This document shows, piece after piece, positions 14,425 to 20,762 of a stretch of DNA of 20,762 nt; the first letter of the stretch is position 1; each line of letters opens with the position of its first letter. A program made the position numbers and the translations under genes. The notes under the pieces were generated by a model. It was given only the letters and a program-made list of their open reading frames with translations, was not told where the DNA came from and searched no databases. This DNA is from Oribacterium sp. UBA3737 (GTDB taxonomy: Bacteria > Bacillota_A > Clostridia > Lachnospirales > Lachnospiraceae), in NCBI GenBank assembly GCA_002371295.1, contig DFGZ01000108.1, positions 1 through 20,762 of the forward strand, written 5' to 3'.

Positions 14425-15828
14425 ATGGCTAAAGTAAAAATTACAGAAACAGTACTGCGTGATGCTCACCAGTCATTAATTGCAACTCGTATGCCAAGCT
14501 CAATCATGGAGCCGATCCTTGATCAGATGGATCAGGTTGGTTATAACGCAGTTGAGTGTTGGGGCGGTGCTACATTTGATTCATGTCTTCGTTTCCTTAA
14601 GGAAGATCCCTGGGAGAGACTCAGAATGATCAAGAAGCACATGAAGAACACAAAGCTTCAGATGCTTTTCAGAGGTCAGAACATCCTTGGCTACAATCAC
14701 TATGCTGACGATGTAGTTGACAACTTCGTAGAGAGATCAATTGCAAACGGTATCGACGTTATCCGTATTTTCGACTGTCTCAATGATATCCGTAACCTTG
14801 AGACAGCAGTAAAGGCTACAAAGAGAGAGGGCGGTCATGCTCAGATCGCACTTTGCTACACACTTGGTGATGCTTATACTCTTGATTACTGGGAAAAGCT
14901 TGCCAACGACGTAGAGAGCCTCGGTGCAGATTCACTTTGCGTTAAGGATATGGCCGGACTCCTTCTTCCACAGGCAGGTTATGATCTCGTTAAGGCTCTT
15001 AAGAGAGGAACAAAGCTTCCTATAGAGATCCACACACACTATACATCTGGTATGGCTTCTATGACATATATGAAGTGTATCGAAGCAGGCGCTGATATCA
15101 TCGATACAGCATCAACACCTTTCGCTCTCGGAACATCACAGCCTTCTACAGATGTTATGGTAAAGGCTCTTGAGGGAACAGAGTACGATACAGGTCTCGA
15201 TGTTCAGAAGCTCATTGATGTTTCCAACTATTTCGAGCCATATCGTGAGGAGTGCCTGAAGTCAGGTCTTCTTTCAACCAAGGTACTTGGTGTCAATGTC
15301 AACACTCTTAAGTATCAGGTTCCGGGCGGTATGCTCAGTAACCTTATTTCTCAGCTCCATCAGGCAGGTAAGGACGATCAGCTTACAGCCGTTCTTGAGG
15401 AAGTTCCAAGAGTACGTAAGGACTTCGGTGAGCCACCTCTTGTTACACCTTCTTCACAGATCGTTGGTACACAGGCTGTTATGAACGTTCTTATGGGTGA
15501 GAGATACAAGATGGTTCCTAACGAGTCACGTAAGCTCGTTGCAGGAGAGTTCGGACGTACAGTTAAGCCTATGGATCCTGAAGTAGTAGCAAAGATCCTT
15601 AAGGGTGCTGCTCAGATGACAGACCGTCCTGCAGACCACATCGAGCCTCAGATGGAGAAGTACACTGAAGAGACAAAGCAGTACGTTAAGAATCCTACCA
15701 AGGAAGATGTTCTTTCATACGCACTCTTCCCTGCAGTAGCAAAGGATTTCTTTGAGTACCGCAATGCTCAGGAGTCAGGTGTAGCAGCAACTGCAGCTGA
15801 CAAAGCTAATAAAGCGTATCCAGTATAA
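14425..15828 (+). CDS. oadA: OadA/PycB/5S-type pyruvate carboxyltransferase without biotin domain
   Basis: 467 residues, HMGL-like TIM barrel plus PYC_OADA domain. It moves carboxyl between oxaloacetate/pyruvate and biotin. Metal and catalytic residues fit: LRDAHQSL (11-18, Asp13), CWGGATFD (45-52), carbamylated Lys174 in CVKDMAG, and HTH (203-205). It ends at about residue 467 with no EAMKM, so it must use a carrier made by the two neighbouring genes; Klebsiella OadA carries its own. This length and the missing carrier match the 5S transcarboxylase subunit. The function as decarboxylase, transcarboxylase or reverse carboxylation cannot be settled by sequence. AGAGGAGA precedes the ATG. Confidence 0.93.
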   Translation: MAKVKITETVLRDAHQSLIATRMPSSIMEPILDQMDQVGYNAVECWGGATFDSCLRFLKEDPWERLRMIKKHMKNTKLQMLFRGQNILGYNHYADDVVDNFVERSIANGIDVIRIFDCLNDIRNLETAVKATKREGGHAQIALCYTLGDAYTLDYWEKLANDVESLGADSLCVKDMAGLLLPQAGYDLVKALKRGTKLPIEIHTHYTSGMASMTYMKCIEAGADIIDTASTPFALGTSQPSTDVMVKALEGTEYDTGLDVQKLIDVSNYFEPYREECLKSGLLSTKVLGVNVNTLKYQVPGGMLSNLISQLHQAGKDDQLTAVLEEVPRVRKDFGEPPLVTPSSQIVGTQAVMNVLMGERYKMVPNESRKLVAGEFGRTVKPMDPEVVAKILKGAAQMTDRPADHIEPQMEKYTEETKQYVKNPTKEDVLSYALFPAVAKDFFEYRNAQESGVAATAADKANKAYPV

Positions 15829-15850
15829 TAGAGACTGATTTATCCTTTTT

Positions 15851-15881
15851 AAAGAGGGTGCCGTTTTACGGCACCCTCTTT
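15851..15881 (+). terminator. Intrinsic terminator of the decarboxylase operon
   Basis: A 14-bp perfect stem AAAGAGGGTGCCGT (15851-15864) / ACGGCACCCTCTTT (15868-15881) with a TTT loop, followed by a short T-rich tail. It lies 22 bases after the oadA stop. Confidence 0.94.
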
Positions 15882-15930
15882 AATTTGATTATATATGAGC
15901 GCTTTACGCACAGCGGTCACATATCGACTT

Positions 15931-15959
15931 TTGACACTCACATCACGATATTTGATTAT
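15931..15959 (+). promoter_or_regulatory. Possible distal promoter of the glucosaminidase operon
   Basis: TTGACA (15931-15936), 17 bases, GATTAT (15954-15959). Perfect -35 but a -10 of only 4/6; would give a leader of about 115 bases. Confidence 0.4.
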
Positions 15960-15999
15960 TACGAATCTTTGTCGGTTATCTGAATAATTAGATTTTTCG

Positions 16000-16028
16000 T
16001 TGACGGTTAATATTAGCTGATTTTATAT
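16000..16028 (+). promoter_or_regulatory. Candidate proximal promoter of the glucosaminidase operon
   Basis: TTGACG (16000-16005), 17 bases, TTATAT (16023-16028), or TATATT with an 18-base spacer. The -10 is directly followed by a perfect inverted repeat (16034-16052). Confidence 0.6.
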
Positions 16029-16033
16029 TGTAA

Positions 16034-16052
16034 AAGTAGTAAAATACTACTT
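16034..16052 (+). promoter_or_regulatory. Inverted repeat AAGTAGTA-AAA-TACTACTT near the start site
   Basis: An 8-bp perfect inverted repeat with a 3-base centre covers the predicted transcription start. It could be an operator or a 5' hairpin; no known family site is recognised. Confidence 0.5.
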
Positions 16053-16079
16053 ACTTTTGAAATCAACTTGAGGAAAATT

Positions 16080-18227
16080 ATGAAAAAAACAAACCTGAAA
16101 CGGAAACTTTATAAAACCGGGGCGCTGTTATCGGCACTCGGTATCTTTATGACCTCACCGGCAGTATCTTTTTTTAACAGCACACCCGTTGCTTATGCAG
16201 AGTCCATGGCGGTCATAGCAGGCAGCAATGTAAACGTCCGCTCAGCCGCAGGGACAGATTCTTCTATAGTTACTGCTCTTGGAAACAATTCCCAGATCAC
16301 GGTCATAGATCAGACCACAGGAAGTGACGGAAATATCTGGTATCACATTTCCTTTTCCGGGGGCAGCGGATATGTACGTTCTGATTTCGTCAGATATCAG
16401 ACAAGCTATTCATCGGATGTGAATTTCGAAAGCTATCTTTCACAGCAGGGCTTTCCTGAAAGCTACAAACCCGCGTTGAGACAGCTTCATACCAAGTATC
16501 CGAACTGGGTATTCACAGCAGAACAGACCGGACTTGACTGGTCATATGTAATTCAGTCTGAATTACAGGGAACCAACAGTCTTATCGAAAAAACAGTACG
16601 GTCGTCATGGAAATCCACAGACCCGGGAAAATTTGACTGGGCTACATCCACTTGGCCGGGATTCGACGGTGCCACATGGGTAGCAGCGTCTCAGGGTATA
16701 CTGGAATACTACATGGACCCCAGAAATTTTCTTGATGAAGACTACATTTTCCAGTTCACCGCCCATAAATACGATCCAAGCAAGCAGACCCTTGAAGGAT
16801 TAAAATCCATGGTTCAGGGAACCTTCCTTGAGGGAACAGTAGCAGTTGATTCATCAAGTACCCTCTATCAGGCTGCCCTTCAGCAGATGTATGCGAATGC
16901 AGGTACTGTATCAGCAGATACAGCAACCAATGCTGTCACCGGTCCGACAGTGGCAGATTCAATTGCAGATCTTGTCAGCTCCGGTATGAGTTCTGACGAA
17001 GTAGTGATAGCCTACGAAGGTCCTACAGCCGGAACTGACTCATCAGCCTCTGTATCCGCAACGGTTCCTGCCACAGGAGCTGCAGATACCTCAGCTGTTT
17101 CTTCCGCCGGATCTACTTATATAGTAGATGCAACCGGAACAGGTACTGATGCCTCATCAGGTCTCCTCACAGGTCCTACTGTCGGTGAAACATCTGCAGC
17201 AGTTACAGACGGAACAGTAGCAAGCGGCAATACAGCAGCTGCTCAGGCATACGGCACTATGAATGTGACCTATTCAGACATCATCATGGAAGCTGCACAG
17301 ATGTCACAGGTCAATCCTTATGTACTCGCTTCAATGATCATTCAGGAACAGGGCACCAAGGGAACCAGCGGTTCAATTTCCGGTGCTACAGGCTACTACA
17401 ACTTCTTCAATGTAGGTGCCTACGCAACAGGAGGTATGACTGCAGTTGAAAGAGGTATCTGGTACGCTTCCCAGAGCGGCAGCTACAACAGACCATGGAA
17501 CTCCATAGAACGTGCCATCATCGGAGGAGCACTTTTCTATGCACAGAACTATGTAGATGCAGGACAGAACACTCTCTACTTAAAGAAGTTCAATGTCCAG
17601 GGCTCCAACATGTTCAAGCACCAGTACATGACCAACACCCAGGGCGCAGCGGAAGAGGGAAAGAAGCTCGGAAAGGCCTACACCCAGTCCATGAGAAACG
17701 ACGCCATAGAGTTCTTTATTCCGGTTTACAGCAATATGCCCGAAACGGCCAGTGTCATGCCGACAGGAGACGGAAATCCCAACAATAAGCTGGCAGCTCT
17801 TTCAGTTGACGGCTTCACCCTTACACCGGGCTTCAACATGGATACAGAATCCTATACACTTATCGTTGATCCTTCCGTATCCTATGTTAATGTTTCTGCC
17901 GCAGCCATCCATTCCGGAGCAGCCATCTCAGGTGCCGGAACGATAGCCCTGACAGAAGCCTCAACCATCATTCCTCTCACTGTAACAGCCGAGAACGGAG
18001 ATCAGAGAACCTATACCATAACTATCAACAAAGCTGCCGGCGGTATGTTAGGAACAGCCCAGACCACACAGACTGCACAGACATCGGCTTACGATGCTTC
18101 CATGGGAGTATCGGTTCAGGTCGAAGCAGCTTTTGACAGCACAAGTTCAGGCTCAGATGCCGCAGTTTCAGCAGCTTCTGAAGCAATAGCCTCTAATGTG
18201 GTTGAAGTTGGCGTCGGTCCATTGTAA
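16080..18227 (+). CDS. Secreted SH3b / N-acetylglucosaminidase with cadherin-like domain
   Basis: 715 residues. A signal peptide (1-40, ending PVAYA) precedes an SH3b wall-binding domain (about 42-106), a conserved Firmicute region with NWVF and YMDPRNFL (141-218), a Ser/Thr/Ala insert (about 255-395) containing TGPTV twice (287-291, 364-368), a GH73-type glucosaminidase domain (about 396-540; likely acid Glu423 in QEQGT, plus YYNFFNVGAY), and a cadherin-like beta-sandwich (571-653). It should cut peptidoglycan glycan strands outside the cell. ATG 16080 has GAGG 6 bases upstream; a TTG at 16068 is rejected. The next gene follows by 36 bases and shares a cadherin-like domain. Confidence 0.9.
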   Translation: MKKTNLKRKLYKTGALLSALGIFMTSPAVSFFNSTPVAYAESMAVIAGSNVNVRSAAGTDSSIVTALGNNSQITVIDQTTGSDGNIWYHISFSGGSGYVRSDFVRYQTSYSSDVNFESYLSQQGFPESYKPALRQLHTKYPNWVFTAEQTGLDWSYVIQSELQGTNSLIEKTVRSSWKSTDPGKFDWATSTWPGFDGATWVAASQGILEYYMDPRNFLDEDYIFQFTAHKYDPSKQTLEGLKSMVQGTFLEGTVAVDSSSTLYQAALQQMYANAGTVSADTATNAVTGPTVADSIADLVSSGMSSDEVVIAYEGPTAGTDSSASVSATVPATGAADTSAVSSAGSTYIVDATGTGTDASSGLLTGPTVGETSAAVTDGTVASGNTAAAQAYGTMNVTYSDIIMEAAQMSQVNPYVLASMIIQEQGTKGTSGSISGATGYYNFFNVGAYATGGMTAVERGIWYASQSGSYNRPWNSIERAIIGGALFYAQNYVDAGQNTLYLKKFNVQGSNMFKHQYMTNTQGAAEEGKKLGKAYTQSMRNDAIEFFIPVYSNMPETASVMPTGDGNPNNKLAALSVDGFTLTPGFNMDTESYTLIVDPSVSYVNVSAAAIHSGAAISGAGTIALTEASTIIPLTVTAENGDQRTYTITINKAAGGMLGTAQTTQTAQTSAYDASMGVSVQVEAAFDSTSSGSDAAVSAASEAIASNVVEVGVGPL

Positions 18228-18263
18228 AATAAAGCGGAACATAAACATAAAAAAGAGGTTTTC

Positions 18264-19907
18264 ATGATTCATTTTAAATATTTTTTGGCGACTGCTGTAC
18301 TTTCAGCCCTCCTGTCTTTACAGGCCCTGGCAGCAACAGCTTCTATTTCATTTTCAGATCCTTCAGTAACAGTCGGTTCTGAAGTAAATGTCACTATGAA
18401 GGTTTCCAGTACAGACGGAAGCCTTTCCAGAGCTGACATCACTCTGGGGTACGACACAAACCTGCTTCAGTTCGTAAGCGGAACAGATGCTGAAGGCGGC
18501 GCAGGTACTGTACGTGTCAAGGGTGCCACAAACGGTGCCGGAACAGGAACTCTCGAGTACAATTTGAAGTTCAATACATTATCCTCGGGAAGTGCTGCCA
18601 TAAAGCTTGCAAATTTCGAAGTATACGATACAGACGAGGCCATCGCAGAGGTTACTCATCAGGGCTCATCTACCGTGACAGTTTCATCGGGTGCAACTTC
18701 ATCCAACAATGCACTTTTATCGAGCCTCATGGTTTCACCGGGAACTCTGACACCTGAGTTCTCAAGCACTATTACAGAATATTCCGTAATAGTCGGTACA
18801 GATGTAAATACTCTTGCCATCAATGCTGCAACAGATGACAGCGGTGCTTCCACATCAGTAAGCGGCAACGAGAATTTAAACATGGGTGAGAACACCGTTT
18901 CTGTCACCGTAACTGCCGCAGACGGAATGACTCAGGCCCTTTACACCATAAAGGTCAACAAGCAGGAGGGCGGTCCAAGTGCCGCAGACGCACAGGCTGC
19001 AAATACACAGACTGTTAACGAGGGTGTAAAGCTCAGCTCAAAGGAAAAGACCATCACCATCATGAATCCGGGCACTGACGTTCTGATTCCTGCAGGATTT
19101 GCAGAGAGCACCATCGACGTTGACGGACATCAGGTCAAAGGATGGGTATGGAAGGAAGACACTGAGCACCAGTACTGCATAGTTTACGGTATGAACGACG
19201 CAGGCGAGCTCAATTTCTACCGTTACGATCTTTCCGAGAAGACCATACAGAAGTATTTCGAAGATCCTGTAGAATTAAAGATCAAGGAAGATGCAGCCAA
19301 GTATCCTGAAGTGGTTGAAAGATACGATAAGCTTGTGGGACAGTATAACAGCATGTTCATTCTTGCATGTATCCTGGGCGGACTTGTACTTTTACTCTTC
19401 ATCTTTGTTGTAGTTCTTCTTACACAGAGAAAGGGCTCTTCACATACGGATACTTTCCGCCGTCCGGACCCTCAGGATCCCGGTAAGACACATACTTCAG
19501 CGGATACCGCAAAAGAGAATCTTGACGAGACCATAGCTCTCGATACTCTCGGAAGAAAACAGGCCTTCGAAGCAGAAGATATCTCAAATCCTGAACTTGA
19601 AATGACAAGAGTGATTTCAAAGAAGGATAAGCATGTTTTGGATGAAACTGCTATGGCCGAGAAAAAGATTGCCGAAGAAACAGGTCTTGATTTTGAAGAT
19701 CTGGATCTGGACAGTGAAGATACGGATGTCAAGGAATCCGAAGAGGATCTCGGCGCTACAAAGGCTTTCGATTTAAGCAATGAATGGAAGACTGCAAGCT
19801 CACTTAACAAGTTTGCAAGCACCAATGCTTCCACAGTAACTGAAGAGGCAGTTTCAGCCGGAGAAGACAATCAAGACGGCAACGGTCTCGATATAGAGGA
19901 CCTTTGA
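18264..19907 (+). CDS. Membrane-anchored cohesin-like / cadherin-like surface protein
   Basis: 547 residues: signal peptide (1-23), a cohesin-like beta domain (about 26-142; SISFSDPSVTVGSEVNVTM opening and GYDTNLLQF strand), a cadherin-like domain (148-235), an extracellular domain (about 250-345), one membrane helix (364-387), then a 160-residue acidic cytoplasmic tail with DETIALD (421-427), EMTRVIS (446-452), DETAMAE (460-466) and GATKAFDL (497-504). The cohesin family normally binds dockerins in cellulosomes, but related domains occur in non-cellulolytic bacteria, so dockerin binding is not assumed. AGAGG precedes the ATG. It probably is co-transcribed with the glucosaminidase. Function unknown; it may sense the wall or recruit the hydrolase. 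Confidence 0.83.
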   Translation: MIHFKYFLATAVLSALLSLQALAATASISFSDPSVTVGSEVNVTMKVSSTDGSLSRADITLGYDTNLLQFVSGTDAEGGAGTVRVKGATNGAGTGTLEYNLKFNTLSSGSAAIKLANFEVYDTDEAIAEVTHQGSSTVTVSSGATSSNNALLSSLMVSPGTLTPEFSSTITEYSVIVGTDVNTLAINAATDDSGASTSVSGNENLNMGENTVSVTVTAADGMTQALYTIKVNKQEGGPSAADAQAANTQTVNEGVKLSSKEKTITIMNPGTDVLIPAGFAESTIDVDGHQVKGWVWKEDTEHQYCIVYGMNDAGELNFYRYDLSEKTIQKYFEDPVELKIKEDAAKYPEVVERYDKLVGQYNSMFILACILGGLVLLLFIFVVVLLTQRKGSSHTDTFRRPDPQDPGKTHTSADTAKENLDETIALDTLGRKQAFEAEDISNPELEMTRVISKKDKHVLDETAMAEKKIAEETGLDFEDLDLDSEDTDVKESEEDLGATKAFDLSNEWKTASSLNKFASTNASTVTEEAVSAGEDNQDGNGLDIEDL

Positions 19908-19934
19908 TTTAAAGGAATTCAGATTTATATGCTT

Positions 19935-19970
19935 CAGCAGACGTCCCATCGGGCGTCTGCTGTTTTTTTT
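19935..19970 (+). terminator. Intrinsic terminator of the surface-protein operon
   Basis: CAGCAGACG (19935-19943) pairs with CGTCTGCTG (19954-19962), with an inner CCC/GGG extension across a single bulge, then eight T. Confidence 0.95.
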
Positions 19971-20065
19971 ACAGCCGGCCGGGATAAGACTTATATCAGG
20001 AGCCGGAGAGCATAAAGAATACTGATGAGATGACGTAAAATTTAATTTTGATGCCGTATACAAGT

Positions 20066-20097
20066 GAACATTCATTGATTAAATCCTACAAATGTTC
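20066..20097 (+). promoter_or_regulatory. Inverted repeat GAACATT-N18-AATGTTC around the clpC -35 box
   Basis: GAACATT (20066-20072) and AATGTTC (20091-20097) flank and reach the promoter spacer. Neither a CtsR heptamer pair nor a CIRCE element is present in the 220-base gap, so this is the best operator candidate. Confidence 0.45.
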
Positions 20098-20103
20098 TAG
20101 AAT
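20075..20103 (+). promoter_or_regulatory. Sigma-A promoter of clpC
   Basis: TTGATT (20075-20080), 17 bases, TAGAAT (20098-20103). Predicted start near 20110, 18 bases before the ATG. Confidence 0.78.
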
Positions 20104-20127
20104 ATCTTGTATGAAAGGTGGTAAAGC

Positions 20128-20762
20128 ATGAATCAATTTACTATTCAGGCCCAGCGTTCACTTCAGCTCGCTATAGAAGCGGCAGAAGAACTAGGGCACA
20201 ATTACATAGGAACTGAACATATTCTGCTGGGACTTCGCAGAGAAGGTACAGCAGTGGCTGCCAAGGTATTACAGTCAAACGGTATAGACGACGAAAAGAT
20301 CAAGGAGATGATCGCAAAATTCATCTCACCCGATAACAGCGTCGCAATCACTGACCGTGCAGGTTACACACCTTCAGCCAAAAAGATCATGGAAAACTCC
20401 ATGCAGGAGGCTACACGTTCAGGTTCAAGACTTGTGGGCACTGAACACATACTGATCTCCCTGCTTAAAGATACAAACTGTGTGGCTTCAAGGATCATTG
20501 CCACTCTCGGGGGCAACGCCCAGCGCATGTACCAGCAGATCATGGCTGTAATAGGTGATGACATCGTTGTTGATGAACGTTCCAGCCGTCAGTCCCAGCC
20601 TCAAAGACAGTCTGAGACACCTACACTTGACCAGTATTCCAGAGACCTGACAGATATGGCCGCCAACGGTAAACTTGACCCTGTCATCGGACGTGAATCC
20701 GAGATCATGAGAGTCATACAGATACTCTCACGACGCACCAAGAACAACCCCTGCCTCATAGG
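20128..20762 (+). CDS. clpC: ATP-dependent Clp protease ATPase subunit ClpC, N-terminal part (3' truncated)
   Basis: 211 codons to the window edge. ClpC is a Hsp100 unfoldase that feeds ClpP. The two Clp_N repeats are clear: [20 protein letters not shown] (from about residue 9) with GTEHILLGL, and [12 protein letters not shown] with [10 protein letters not shown] (about 75-115). [18 protein letters not shown] opens the first AAA+ domain; the window ends at CLIG just before Walker A. AAAGGTGG precedes the ATG. In Bacillus clpC is the fourth gene of ctsR-mcsA-mcsB-clpC; here the upstream gene is unrelated and terminated, so clpC has its own promoter. Confidence 0.95.
   Translation, partial: MNQFTIQAQRSLQLAIEAAEELGHNYIGTEHILLGLRREGTAVAAKVLQSNGIDDEKIKEMIAKFISPDNSVAITDRAGYTPSAKKIMENSMQEATRSGSRLVGTEHILISLLKDTNCVASRIIATLGGNAQRMYQQIMAVIGDDIVVDERSSRQSQPQRQSETPTLDQYSRDLTDMAANGKLDPVIGRESEIMRVIQILSRRTKNNPCLI

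Noticed and set aside
15882..16079. c-di-AMP (ydaO) or other riboswitch before the wall hydrolase
   Set aside because: None of the conserved G-rich core segments is visible; only promoters and one short inverted repeat are present.

Overview
The window looks like a chromosomal segment of a Gram-positive anaerobic Firmicute, most likely family Lachnospiraceae (Butyrivibrio/Roseburia-like). This rests on the proteins: a CdaA/CdaR pair, a Lachnospiraceae-style lysine-rich DUF6465-like protein, a sodium-pump decarboxylase operon, cadherin-like surface proteins and ClpC. Strong Shine-Dalgarno sites, intrinsic terminators and consensus sigma-A promoters agree. No transposase, phage, CRISPR or IS was seen. 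The genus is not resolved.

Layout. 1-198 is the end of rplT with its terminator. 315-397 is a tRNA-Leu(CAG) with its own promoter and terminator. 513-1013 (minus strand) is a small multidrug-export-family membrane protein. 1263-7826 is a tightly overlapping seven-gene operon: a 52-aa protein, a TPR membrane protein, a two-TM acidic-tail protein, a polytopic membrane protein, CdaA (c-di-AMP cyclase), CdaR (YbbR regulator) and a Wzy-like polysaccharide polymerase that starts with TTG. A consensus promoter overlapping the polymerase stop codon drives a Lys-rich repeat protein (7900-8442). An RsmF/NOP2-type m5C methyltransferase follows (8559-9950).

10207-15828 is the metabolic centrepiece: an acyl-CoA carboxyltransferase, a lipoprotein OadG-like subunit fused to a biotinyl domain, a free biotin carrier, the OadB sodium pump, and an OadA/PycB-type pyruvate carboxyltransferase without its own biotin domain. 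The set combines the three parts of a transcarboxylase (12S-, 5S- and 1.3S-like) with a Na+ pump. A near-consensus Rex (NADH-sensing) operator lies upstream.

16080-19907 is a two-gene surface module: a secreted SH3b/glucosaminidase with a cadherin-like domain, then a membrane-anchored cohesin-like/cadherin-like protein with a Thr/acidic cytoplasmic tail. 20128 to the edge is the start of clpC, without ctsR-mcsA-mcsB in front of it.

The best candidates for new biology are the sodium-coupled hybrid decarboxylase/transcarboxylase with two almost identical biotinyl domains, the extended cdaA operon with a polymerase where glmM is commonly found, and the glucosaminidase/cohesin-like surface pair.
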